Of a stretch of DNA of 49,555 nucleotides, positions 30,779 to 38,486 are shown one piece after another. The position numbers and the translations under genes were made by a program. Position 1 is the stretch's first letter, and each line of letters starts with the position of its first letter. The notes under the pieces were generated by a model that saw only the letters and a program-made list of their open reading frames with translations, was not told where the DNA came from and made no database searches. Where the stretch lies: NCBI GenBank assembly GCA_016214005.1, contig JACRPK010000018.1:1-49555 (forward strand), in the 5' to 3' direction. Origin of the DNA: Candidatus Wolfebacteria bacterium. Its GTDB lineage: Bacteria; Patescibacteriota; Minisyncoccia; UBA6257; UBA9933.

Positions 30779-30850
30779 GCCGGCGTAGCTCAGTGGTAGA
30801 GCGAAGGACTCATAAGCCTTAGGTCAGAGGTCCGATCCCTCTCGCCGGCA
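30779..30850 (+). tRNA. tRNA-Met (CAU), elongator type (or tRNA-Ile2)
   Basis: Cloverleaf with acceptor GCCGGCG/CGCCGGC fully paired at 1-72, normal D-arm GCTC-AGTGGTA-GAGC, anticodon loop CTCATAA (CAU), T-arm AGAGG-TCCGATC-CCTCT, discriminator A. The closing anticodon-stem pair 31:39 is A-G. Because CAU is also used by lysidine-modified tRNA-Ile2, the charging identity is not certain. No encoded CCA. Confidence 0.85.
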
Positions 30851-30859
30851 CACTAAATT

Positions 30860-31252
30860 ATGAAAATACCTTCGGCAAAGTCGAATAAAAAATTTCTTGC
30901 CTTTCTAGCGATTTGCGCTATAATAGGAAGCGTAATTTATATTTATTCCGGACTTAATGTTGCAAAAGCTTATAGTTTTTTTGCTCCAATAAATACTTTC
31001 GCCAAAGAAAAAATTGTTGAGCCGGTGAAAAAAGCGGCTATCTCCGGAAAAAACAGCGTTGAAAATAAATTTAAGCAGGCAAGCGCTGATTTAATTGATA
31101 TAAACACGGCAGAGGTCAAAGACAATGCTTTTTCAGCGGTTAAAAATGGAATGAATAACGGCATGAATACCATTGGAAAATTGATCGGAGTTGATGAAAA
31201 AATAATTAGCCAAAACCAAAAAATAGAAAATAATCAAAATTGCAAACAATAA
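30860..31252 (+). CDS. hypothetical membrane-anchored protein upstream of efp
   Basis: 130 residues, not recognised. A basic N-terminus (KIPSAKSNKK) and one hydrophobic helix at 11-30 suggest a membrane anchor; the rest is polar and helical, lysine-rich, with no cysteines and an asparagine/glutamine-rich tail. The gene begins ten bases after tRNA-Met and ends one base before efp, so it probably shares their transcript. No function can be assigned. Confidence 0.6.
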   Translation: MKIPSAKSNKKFLAFLAICAIIGSVIYIYSGLNVAKAYSFFAPINTFAKEKIVEPVKKAAISGKNSVENKFKQASADLIDINTAEVKDNAFSAVKNGMNNGMNTIGKLIGVDEKIISQNQKIENNQNCKQ

Positions 31253-31253
31253 T

Positions 31254-31823
31254 ATGAGTTTAGCATATAACGAATTAAAACCGGGAACATACGTTGTATT
31301 TGAAGGCCAGCCTTATGAAGTGTTGGAATTTAATTTTTTGCGGATGCAGCAGCGAAAACCGGTGAGCAAAACAAAACTTAAAAATTTAATTACCGGGAAA
31401 GTCAAAGAGCAGACATTCCATCAAAGCGATGTGCTTGAAGAAGCCGGGCTTGACAAAATGGAATCTTGTTTTATTTATGAGGCTAAGGGGGCTTATTGGT
31501 TTAATGAAGTCGGCAATCCGAAAAATCGTTTTTCTTTTACTAAAGAAGAAATCGGGCGCGGAGCGGAATTTTTAAAGCCGAATATGGAAGTAACAGCGAT
31601 TAGTTTCGGCGGAAAAACTATTAATGTAGAATTGCCGATTAAAGTCGCTTATAAAGTTACCGAAGCTCCGCCGGCGATAAAAGGCAACACCGCTCAGGGA
31701 GGCGACAAGCTTGTCACAATAGAAACAGGCGCGAAAATTACAACGCCACTTTTTATCAATCAAGACGATATTATTTTGATAAACACTCAAACCGGCGAAT
31801 ATGTTGAAAGGTTTAAAGAATAA
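31254..31823 (+). CDS. efp: translation elongation factor P with non-canonical loop
   Basis: EF-P relieves ribosome stalling at polyproline. Three-domain layout and length 189 are normal: N-terminal KOW-like domain (KPGTYVVFEGQPYEV), OB domains (AISFGGKTINVELPIKVAYKVTEAPPAIKGNTAQGGDKLVTIETGAKI.TPLFI). The loop that reaches the P-site normally reads KPGKG with a modifiable lysine; here the gap-free alignment gives RMQQR (residues 30-34), so lysine 34 is replaced by glutamine, followed by arginine. No modification enzyme gene is nearby. The C-terminus overlaps mnmA by 23 bases. Confidence 0.95.
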   Translation: MSLAYNELKPGTYVVFEGQPYEVLEFNFLRMQQRKPVSKTKLKNLITGKVKEQTFHQSDVLEEAGLDKMESCFIYEAKGAYWFNEVGNPKNRFSFTKEEIGRGAEFLKPNMEVTAISFGGKTINVELPIKVAYKVTEAPPAIKGNTAQGGDKLVTIETGAKITTPLFINQDDIILINTQTGEYVERFKE

Positions 31824-33060
31824 AAAAAATAAAGGAAAAGTTTTCGTGGCAATGAGCGGCGGCGTTGATTCCAGCGTCGCTGCTTTGTTATTAAAAAAGC
31901 AAGGATACGATATTATCGGAGTTTTTATGCGTTGTTATAATTTAGACGGCTGCAGCGAACGCGATGCCGAGGATGCGCGCCGCGTGGCGGAAAAGCTTAA
32001 AATTCCTTTTTATGTTTGGGATTTTGAAAATGCTTATAAAAAGAAAGTGGTTGAATATATGGTGAAGGGATATAAAAAGGGGATTACGCCCAATCCCGAT
32101 GTGATGTGCAATCGCGAAATTAAATTCGGATTATTTTTGGATAAAGCTTTTAAAATGGGAGCTGATTATGTGGCGACGGGACACTACGTAAAAATTTCTT
32201 CGAAAACCGGCTATAAATTTTCTCCTGCGGAAAATTTTAGCCTTGACTCTCGCTCCGATGGCCATCGCAAGGCGATGGACCAAGCCCATCGGAGCTCCGA
32301 GACATTTTCTCGGAAACATTCTGAAAAGAAATTGATTTATAAAATATTCCAAGCTAAAGACAAAAACAAAGACCAGTCTTATTTTTTGTGGACTTTGACG
32401 CGGGAACAATTGAAGCATTGCCTTTTTCCGATCGGCGATTATTTGAAAAGCGAAATTAGAAAAATTGCCAAAAAAGCCAGCCTGTCGACAGCTGAAAAAA
32501 AAGATTCCCAAGGGATTTGTTTTTTGGGCAAAATTTCGCTTGATGATTTTTTAAAAAAATATATTCCGGAAAAAAAAGGAGATATTCTACTCATTATTTT
32601 TAAAGATAATGACACTTATTGCGATCGAAAGAAATGTCATCAAATTAAATATAAAAAAATAGGCGAGCATAAAGGCGCGCATTTTTACACAATTGGCCAA
32701 AGGCACGGGCTTGGCATTGGCGGTTCAAAAAAACCTTATTATGTTGTTGAAAAAAATGTGAAGAAAAATATTGTTATGGTTGCAGAAGGAGACGACAATC
32801 CGGAATTATATAAAAAAGAAATTAATCTTGTTGATGTAAATTTAATAGATTCCATTGATTTTCGTTTCGTCAAGAATGGAGTCGGAATTTTAGCACGAGT
32901 TCGTTATCGTCAGCCATTGGCATCGGCTAAATTTTATAAATTAAATGCTAAAAGCTATAAAATAATTTTCGATAAACCGCAAAAATTCATTGCCCCAGGC
33001 CAATCAGCGGTGTTTTATAATAAGAATGGCGAAATGCTTGGCGGAGGAGTTATTGTTTGA
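31801..33060 (+). CDS. mnmA: tRNA-specific 2-thiouridylase MnmA with a structured insertion
   Basis: Makes the 2-thio group of s2U34 in tRNA-Lys/Glu/Gln. PP-loop AMSGGVDSSVAA is near residue 17; catalytic cysteines are in NPDVMCNREIKFG (about 102) and DSQGICFLG (about 240). ATGHYVKI and KDKNKDQSYFLW are normally separated by a short segment; here an insertion (about residues 145-178) includes about 22 residues encoded by an elaborate nested palindrome, and length is 419 rather than roughly 360-370. Reading frame is intact. The start overlaps efp, implying coupled translation. Confidence 0.95.
   Translation: MLKGLKNKKNKGKVFVAMSGGVDSSVAALLLKKQGYDIIGVFMRCYNLDGCSERDAEDARRVAEKLKIPFYVWDFENAYKKKVVEYMVKGYKKGITPNPDVMCNREIKFGLFLDKAFKMGADYVATGHYVKISSKTGYKFSPAENFSLDSRSDGHRKAMDQAHRSSETFSRKHSEKKLIYKIFQAKDKNKDQSYFLWTLTREQLKHCLFPIGDYLKSEIRKIAKKASLSTAEKKDSQGICFLGKISLDDFLKKYIPEKKGDILLIIFKDNDTYCDRKKCHQIKYKKIGEHKGAHFYTIGQRHGLGIGGSKKPYYVVEKNVKKNIVMVAEGDDNPELYKKEINLVDVNLIDSIDFRFVKNGVGILARVRYRQPLASAKFYKLNAKSYKIIFDKPQKFIAPGQSAVFYNKNGEMLGGGVIV
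32248..32313. repeat. nested palindromic element inside mnmA
   Basis: Outer arms GCTCCGATGG (32252-32261) and complement (32286-32295), extended by TCTC/GAGA; inner hairpin CCATCGC-AAG-GCGATGG (32262-32278); linker ACCAAGC; then an adjoining hairpin CCGAGA-CATTT-TCTCGG (32297-32313). The order outer arm, inner hairpin, ACCAAGC, outer arm matches the element at 7296-7331. Confidence 0.85.
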
Positions 33061-33072
33061 TAAAATTTATTA

Positions 33073-33642
33073 ATGGCACTATACACTCGCAAAGGGGACA
33101 AAGGAGATACTGGCGCGTTTGGCTGTTGCAAACGTTTTTCAAAAAGTTCAATCTTTACAGAAGCGCTTGGTTCGCTTGATGAATTAAATTCTTTTTTGGG
33201 AATTTGTAAAATAAAAGCGAATAATTTTAAATTTAAGATAAAAATCGATACTAAAACGCGTTATAGTATTTATGAAATTATTGAAAATATCCAAAATAAT
33301 CTTTTTATTATCCAGGCAAAAATCGCCGGAGCCGATAAAAAAATAACCGAAGAAAAAATTTTTGAAATCGAAAAAATAATCGATGGTATTGAAAAAGAGC
33401 TGTCATTGATTAAGAGTTTTTTTCTCCCCGGAGGCAGCGAATTGGCGGCTTATTTGGATTATGCGCGAGCTGTTTCGCGCAAGACTGAAAGAAAATCCGT
33501 AGCGCATTTTAAAAGAGAAAAAATAAAAATCAATGATGAATCGCTGACGTATTTGAATAGGCTTTCATCGCTACTTTACGCATTGGCAAGATTTGTAAAC
33601 TTTAAATTGAAAATAAAAGAAAAAACTCCGGATTACAAATGA
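33073..33642 (+). CDS. PduO-type cob(I)alamin adenosyltransferase
   Basis: Transfers adenosyl from ATP to cob(I)alamin to form coenzyme B12. The N-terminal ATP-binding signature YTRKGDKGDTG is at residues 4-14, ALGSLDELNSFLG near 31, and the helical-bundle motif LPGGSELAAYLDYARAVSRKTER near 116-138. A lysine-rich internal stretch makes it slightly unusual, but the 189-residue length is typical. No cobalamin biosynthesis or B12-dependent enzyme is present in the window; a class II ribonucleotide reductase elsewhere is a possible user. The stop overlaps comEC. Confidence 0.88.
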   Translation: MALYTRKGDKGDTGAFGCCKRFSKSSIFTEALGSLDELNSFLGICKIKANNFKFKIKIDTKTRYSIYEIIENIQNNLFIIQAKIAGADKKITEEKIFEIEKIIDGIEKELSLIKSFFLPGGSELAAYLDYARAVSRKTERKSVAHFKREKIKINDESLTYLNRLSSLLYALARFVNFKLKIKEKTPDYK

Positions 33643-35117
33643 AACTTCACGATGCATTTTTCTATTTCGTTTCTTTTTTCCTTATCGGAGTTTTTATTGC
33701 CAGCTTTAAAATAAATTTCTTTTTTATTATTTTAGGAGTTTTTTTGTTTATCGCGATATTACTGATTTTTTCATTTTTAAAAAATAAAATTTCGTTAGGC
33801 GCTGCATTGGCAATCTTATCTTTGGTGATAATTTTTGGCGCGCTTTATTATAATATTTACGATAAGCAAATTTTAATTGCTTCAAATATCCCATTTAAAG
33901 AAAAATCTGTTTTTAACGGAATTGTCATTGAATATCCGCAAAGGGGAGATAATCAAAAATTAATAATAAATATTCAACCGCCTTATTCCGGGAAAATTCT
34001 CGCTAATTTAAAGCCTTATCCATCTTTTAATTACGGCGATTTGATTCAATTTGAAGGAATAATCAATAAACCTAAGCCGCAATGGTACGCTGATTATTTG
34101 GCAAAAGACGGTATTTTGGGCGCCGTGAATTATCCTAGGGCCGATTTTATTTCAAAAAATAATTCCGCCAACTGGCAAATAAAAGTTAAAACAGCTCTTT
34201 TTAAATTCAAAAATAAAATTACTGAAACATTTCAAAAAACTTTGCCATATGAAAAAGCCGCATTTTTATCCGGCATTACGCTTGGCGAACGGGCGGAATT
34301 TTCCAAAGATCTTAAAGATAAAATGTCTAAAAGCGGCACAACGCATTTGGTGGCTTTGTCCGGGCAAAATATCACGATCATCGCTGTAATTGTAGCTGCT
34401 TTTTTCGGTTCTTTTTTAAAAAGAAAATTTGTTTTCTGGCCAACGCTTTTTATTATTCTTCTTTTTGTTTTGATGACCGGAGCCGAAGCTTCTGTTGTGC
34501 GCGCCGCTATTATGGGAGGAATAATAATGCTGGCAAAACAAATCGGCAGAACGCACAGCATGCGAAACGCAATTGCCGCTGCCGCGCTTTTGATGATTTT
34601 ATATAATCCGAAAATTTTGCGTTTTGATCTGGGATTTCAATTATCTTTTGCCGCTCTTATCGGAATAGTTTATTTAATGCCGGCAATCCAAAAAATGTCT
34701 AAATTTAAAGAAGAACCCGGATTTTTGGGCTGGCGGGAGAATTTTTTAACGACCACGTCAGCCCAGCTGGCGGTTTTGCCATTGCTTTTGATAAATTTTA
34801 ATAATTTTTCATTTTTTTCGCTACCGGCAAATATTTTAATTTTAGAAGCTATTCCGCTCACTATGATTTTCGGGTTTATCTTGGGAATATTCGGATTTTT
34901 ATCTATTTATCTGGCAAAAATTTTGGGATTGTTTACGGGATTATTTTTATCTTATGAACTTTGGATAATTGATATATTTTCAAAATTTCCGCAACCAAAT
35001 TTTAAAATGGGAATTTTTGGCGCAATAGTTTATTATTTAATAATTATAGGATTTATATTTTATGAAAAGATTATTTATCGCGATAAATCTTCCGAAAGAA
35101 ATAAAATGGCAAATTGA
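33639..35117 (+). CDS. comEC: ComEC/Rec2 DNA-uptake channel, without nuclease domain
   Basis: Polytopic membrane protein forming the inner-membrane channel for transforming DNA. N-terminal helices and an OB-like DUF4131 region (FNGIVIEYPQRGDNQKLIINIQPPYSGKIL) precede the Competence domain with FLSGITLGERAEFSKDLKDKMSKSGTTHLVALSGQNITII near residue 207-245 and RAAIMGGIIMLAKQIGR. It ends at 492, so the C-terminal metallo-beta-lactamase-like domain of full ComEC (about 750 residues) is absent. With pseudopilins in the window it supports DNA-uptake capacity. The 3' end overlaps thpR by 56 bases. Confidence 0.93.
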   Translation: MKLHDAFFYFVSFFLIGVFIASFKINFFFIILGVFLFIAILLIFSFLKNKISLGAALAILSLVIIFGALYYNIYDKQILIASNIPFKEKSVFNGIVIEYPQRGDNQKLIINIQPPYSGKILANLKPYPSFNYGDLIQFEGIINKPKPQWYADYLAKDGILGAVNYPRADFISKNNSANWQIKVKTALFKFKNKITETFQKTLPYEKAAFLSGITLGERAEFSKDLKDKMSKSGTTHLVALSGQNITIIAVIVAAFFGSFLKRKFVFWPTLFIILLFVLMTGAEASVVRAAIMGGIIMLAKQIGRTHSMRNAIAAAALLMILYNPKILRFDLGFQLSFAALIGIVYLMPAIQKMSKFKEEPGFLGWRENFLTTTSAQLAVLPLLLINFNNFSFFSLPANILILEAIPLTMIFGFILGIFGFLSIYLAKILGLFTGLFLSYELWIIDIFSKFPQPNFKMGIFGAIVYYLIIIGFIFYEKIIYRDKSSERNKMAN

Positions 35118-35610
35118 CGCTATTCTTGGAGAATTTAAAGGCCTTAAATTTATTCCGTCGGAAAATTGGCATTTAACCATAATTTTTTTAGGCAATCAAT
35201 CGGAAGAAAAAATAAAAGATATTGTCGCTTCCATAAAACAATCTACGGAAGAATTTGAAATAAATTTTGATAAGATTATTCTTGCCCCGCCGGATACAAT
35301 AGAAAAAAAGATGATTTGGTTTACGGCATCTCAAAAAACCAATGATTTAATTTCAAAAATTAAAAATAATTTAGATAATCAGCTTAATAAAAACGGCTTA
35401 AAATTCAAAAATGATTTTAAAAAATTCAACGGACACATTACTTTATCGCGTTTTGATAATATAAATAATTTGCCGAAAGATTTTGTTAAAAAATTGCCGA
35501 TTAAATTGCCGATTTCTTTTGCTGTTGAATCAATTGATTTAATGGAGTCGCATCTCAAACCGACTGGCGCAGAATACGAATGTTTATTTTCGGCAAAATT
35601 TGCAAAATAA
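35062..35610 (+). CDS. thpR: RNA 2',3'-cyclic phosphodiesterase (ThpR/LigT)
   Basis: 2H phosphoesterase that opens 2',3'-cyclic phosphates on RNA. The two HxT motifs are plain: HLTIIFLG near residue 38 and HITLSRF near 128, with RLFIAINLP at the start and LMESHLKPTGAEYE at the end. Length 182 is standard. Start lies within comEC, an arrangement that keeps both frames compressed. Biological substrate unknown. Confidence 0.92.
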   Translation: MKRLFIAINLPKEIKWQIDAILGEFKGLKFIPSENWHLTIIFLGNQSEEKIKDIVASIKQSTEEFEINFDKIILAPPDTIEKKMIWFTASQKTNDLISKIKNNLDNQLNKNGLKFKNDFKKFNGHITLSRFDNINNLPKDFVKKLPIKLPISFAVESIDLMESHLKPTGAEYECLFSAKFAK

Positions 35611-35634
35611 CGGCTTTATTGATAAATTATTACA

Positions 35635-36861
35635 ATGAAAAGAATATTCAATAATCAATTTTTCAGAACCGGAATATCGGTGATTTTTATTGTCGCTGTA
35701 ATTGGCGGTTCTTATTATTTTGGCTATCAAGCGGGCGTTAAAAATCCGCAAACCTTGCTTATAAAAGGCGTAAACAATATTGAAAATGACAAGCCTAATG
35801 ACGTTAATTTCAATATTTTTTGGCAAGCATGGCAGACAATCAAAGATAAATACGTTGATAGCGGCAAAATAGACAATCAAACTTTGGTTTATGGCGCTGT
35901 TTCGGGGATGGTAAATTCATTGGGAGATCCGCATACGATTTTTATGCCGCCTTCTGACACTAAAAAATTCAATGAAGAAATCAGCGGCGAATTCTCCGGC
36001 ATTGGCGCGGAAATCGGCATCCGCAGCAATCAATTAGTTGTTATTTCACCCCTAAAAGAATCTCCGGCTGAACAAGCTGGTCTAAAAGCAGGGGATAAAA
36101 TTTTAAAAATTGATGACAAAATGACAGACGGCCTATCGGTTGATGAAGCCGTTAAAATCATCAGAGGACCGAAGGGCGTAAAAGTTATTTTAACGATTAC
36201 TCGAAACGGCTGGGAAAAAGCGCAGGAAATTTCAATAATCAGAGACACCATAAAAATTCCAACGGTTGATTTTGAGATGAAAGAAGGGGATATGGCATAT
36301 TTCCATCTTTATAATTTTTATGAAAACGCTCCATTTTTATTTTATCAAAATATTGTCAAAGCGGCTTTGCAAAATCCCAAGGGAATTATTCTTGATTTGA
36401 GAAATAATCCGGGCGGTTATTTGGAGGGAGCGGTTAATATTGCCAGCTGGTTTTTTGAACCCGGACAAATTGTTGTTTCGGAAGAATTTATTTCCGGAAA
36501 AAAAGACGAATTTCGTTCTTACGGCAGCGGCGCTTTAAAAGATCTGCCCATTGTCGTGTTGGTAAACGAAGGCTCGGCCTCGGCTTCGGAAATTTTAGCC
36601 GGCGCCTTGCAAGATAATCGCAATGTTAAAATTATCGGCAAAAAAAGCTTTGGCAAGGGGACGGTCCAGCAGCTTGAAACGTTGAGCGACGGATCAACCA
36701 TCAAAATCACCATTGCCCACTGGCTTACTCCCAATGGCCATATGATTGATAAAAACGGCATAGCGCCTGATTATGAGGTGAATTTGAGCGAAGATGACAC
36801 TAAAAATAAAAAAGATCCCCAGCTTGATAAAGCGATTGAAATTTTAAAATCTCAAATTTAA
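35635..36861 (+). CDS. ctpA: S41 family C-terminal processing protease
   Basis: Exported serine protease. One N-terminal membrane helix (about 10-30), then an N-terminal helical domain with VSGMVNSLGDPHTIFMPP, a PDZ domain (residues about 120-205, SPAEQAGLKAGDKILKIDD), and the catalytic S41 core: LDLRNNPGGYLEGAVNIASWF, VLVNEGSASASEILAGALQDN (nucleophile serine in SAS) and KSFGKGTVQ (catalytic lysine). Length 408 is typical for CtpA-type enzymes. It processes or degrades envelope proteins. Confidence 0.95.
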   Translation: MKRIFNNQFFRTGISVIFIVAVIGGSYYFGYQAGVKNPQTLLIKGVNNIENDKPNDVNFNIFWQAWQTIKDKYVDSGKIDNQTLVYGAVSGMVNSLGDPHTIFMPPSDTKKFNEEISGEFSGIGAEIGIRSNQLVVISPLKESPAEQAGLKAGDKILKIDDKMTDGLSVDEAVKIIRGPKGVKVILTITRNGWEKAQEISIIRDTIKIPTVDFEMKEGDMAYFHLYNFYENAPFLFYQNIVKAALQNPKGIILDLRNNPGGYLEGAVNIASWFFEPGQIVVSEEFISGKKDEFRSYGSGALKDLPIVVLVNEGSASASEILAGALQDNRNVKIIGKKSFGKGTVQQLETLSDGSTIKITIAHWLTPNGHMIDKNGIAPDYEVNLSEDDTKNKKDPQLDKAIEILKSQI

Positions 36862-36865
36862 TTTA

Positions 36866-37321
36866 ATGAAAGTTCTTTTCTTAAAAGATGTTAAAAATGT
36901 CTGCCGGAAATCCGATGTTAAAGAAGTAAGCGACGGTTATGCGAGAAATTTTTTAATTCCCAAAGGGCTTGCAAAAATCGCCACCGCTTCCGATATTAAA
37001 AATTTAGAAATTAAAAAATTGACTAACGAAAAAAAAGATAAAGAAATTAAACAAAAACTGGAATCATTAGCCAAAAATTTAGCTGATAAAGAATTTATTT
37101 TTAAAGTTAAAACCGGAAGCAAGGGGGAAGTTTTTGAATCGGTTAATAAAGAAACGATTAAAAATAAACTTTTTGAAGATTCGGGCGAATTTAAAAATCA
37201 CGGTAATATAGAAATTGATTTATCAAAACCGATAAAAACTCTCGGAGAATATTTTATTGAAATTAATTTCGGAAAAGGAATAAGGGGAAAAGTAAAAATT
37301 AAGCTTCAACCATTATCATAG
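36866..37321 (+). CDS. rplI: 50S ribosomal protein L9
   Basis: [36 protein letters not shown] is the conserved N-terminal RNA-binding domain, followed by the long connecting helix (about 41-75) and the C-terminal domain ending in [10 protein letters not shown]. Length 151 is normal. The 3' end overlaps the converging L27 gene by 23 bases. L9 is among the ribosomal proteins that some CPR lineages have lost, so its presence is taxonomically informative. Confidence 0.96.
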   Translation: MKVLFLKDVKNVCRKSDVKEVSDGYARNFLIPKGLAKIATASDIKNLEIKKLTNEKKDKEIKQKLESLAKNLADKEFIFKVKTGSKGEVFESVNKETIKNKLFEDSGEFKNHGNIEIDLSKPIKTLGEYFIEINFGKGIRGKVKIKLQPLS

Positions 37322-37574
37322 TGGCGTAGCGGCGGCTGCCGTCAAAACGAGTTTTCTTTTTTGAAGCAAATTTAACAACGCCGTTTTTTAAAGCATAAAG
37401 AGTGTCATCGCCGGCGCGGACAACATTTTTGCCGGGCAAATATTTCGTGCCCCTTTGGCGAATCAAAATTTCGCCGGCTTTAACGGATTGTCCCTCCTGC
37501 CTTTTTATTCCAAGTCTTTTTGCTATGGAGTCTCTGCCTAACTTAGTAGATCCTCCAGATTTAGTATGTGCCAT
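37299..37574 (-). CDS. rpmA: 50S ribosomal protein L27
   Basis: 91-residue L27: [24 protein letters not shown], then [36 protein letters not shown]. The N-terminal tail that reaches the peptidyl-transferase centre is present with no Firmicutes-type cleavable extension. L21 is not adjacent, unlike the usual rplU-rpmA pair. The gene converges with rplI and overlaps its end. Confidence 0.97.
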   Translation of the reverse strand: MAHTKSGGSTKLGRDSIAKRLGIKRQEGQSVKAGEILIRQRGTKYLPGKNVVRAGDDTLYALKNGVVKFASKKKTRFDGSRRYATMIMVEA

Positions 37575-37580
37575 AATTTA

Positions 37581-37608
37581 TTGTAATTTTGAAATTTTAA
37601 TCTATAAT
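37581..37608 (+). promoter_or_regulatory. promoter of the exonuclease gene, leaderless type
   Basis: TTGTAA, 16-base spacer, consensus TATAAT, then 7 bases to the ATG. Confidence 0.5.
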
Positions 37609-37615
37609 TAAATCC

Positions 37616-38332
37616 ATGTCAACTTCTAACAAGCTTATTATTGATATTAAAACTATTGGCGTTGACTTTGACAACCTTGATGAAACAACCCAAGATTCTT
37701 TGACTCGCTGGATTGAAAAAGAATCGACAAGCGAAGAAGATTATAAAATCGCGCTGGAAGAACTTAAAAACGGACTTGGATTTTCGCCGCTTACCGGAGA
37801 AGTCGTTGTCATCGGAGTTTTAGATTATGCCAAAAATCAGGGCGCGGTTTATTTTCAAGCGCCAGGGCAGGAAATAGGGGAATTTCAGGAAGGGAATTTC
37901 AAATTCAAGCAAATGACGGAAAAAGAAATGCTTGAACATTTTTGGACACTTGCTTCAAAATGCGACGAATTTATCACTTTTAACGGACGGGGGTTTGATG
38001 TTCCTTTTTTAATGGTAAGATCGGCTGTCCACGGAATAAGGCCGACAAGAAATTTAATGGAAGGCAGATATTTATATCAGCAACGCGATTACAAGCACAT
38101 TGATTTGCAAGATCAATTAACTTTTTACGGCGCCACGCGCAAAAAGGGGAGTCTGCATCTATGGAGCAATGTCTTTGGCATTAAAAGCCCGAAATCCGAC
38201 GGAGTGACAGGAGACGATGTCGGCAGATTATTTAAAGAGAAAAAATTTTTGGATATTGCCAGATACAATATCGGCGACTTGGTGGCAACCAAAGAATTAT
38301 ATGACAAATGGGAAAAATATTTTAATATTTAA
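37616..38332 (+). CDS. PolB-like 3'-5' exonuclease-fold protein
   Basis: 238-residue RNase H-fold exonuclease of the predicted PolB-like family. Exo II-type FITFNGRGFDVPFLMVRSAVHG is near residue 119 and Exo III-type ARYNIGDLVATKELYDKW near 217-235, both with the expected aspartates. The Exo I motif, normally DxE, appears as IIDIKTIG near residue 8, so the glutamate is replaced by lysine. That may reduce or alter metal binding. Role in DNA repair or replication cannot be fixed from context. Confidence 0.75.
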   Translation: MSTSNKLIIDIKTIGVDFDNLDETTQDSLTRWIEKESTSEEDYKIALEELKNGLGFSPLTGEVVVIGVLDYAKNQGAVYFQAPGQEIGEFQEGNFKFKQMTEKEMLEHFWTLASKCDEFITFNGRGFDVPFLMVRSAVHGIRPTRNLMEGRYLYQQRDYKHIDLQDQLTFYGATRKKGSLHLWSNVFGIKSPKSDGVTGDDVGRLFKEKKFLDIARYNIGDLVATKELYDKWEKYFNI

Positions 38333-38334
38333 AA

Positions 38335-38484
38335 ATGACTAAAGAATTTTTTATTGAAAATAAACAGGCGATTATAATAGGTTTATTGATATTTTTAGTT
38401 GCCACATTAAGTTTCGGTCTGGGGTATTTATCAAATAGGGAATTTAATCGCGCTCCGATTGTTATTGAAAAATGTTCAAATTAG
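38335..38484 (+). CDS. 49-residue single-pass membrane protein
   Basis: Starts with ATG three bases after the previous stop: TKEFFIENKQ, a hydrophobic helix (about residues 12-31, AIIIGLLIFLVATLSFGLGYL), then SNREFNRAPIVIEKCSN. The tail resembles short Parcubacteria membrane proteins that precede helix-hairpin-helix (ComEA-like) domains, but no such domain follows here. Close spacing suggests co-transcription with the exonuclease gene. It may be a truncated anchor or a genuine small protein. Confidence 0.55.
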   Translation: MTKEFFIENKQAIIIGLLIFLVATLSFGLGYLSNREFNRAPIVIEKCSN

Positions 38485-38486
38485 TT

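Noticed and set aside
32248-32313. Palindromic part of mnmA as an intron or intein
   Set aside because: It is short, in frame, has no splicing-domain motifs, and sits in a variable loop between conserved motifs.
5675-33060. UGA recoding as in Gracilibacteria/Absconditabacteria
   Set aside because: UGA ends conserved genes at their normal family length (dedA, mnmA), and no in-frame UGA is needed in any gene.
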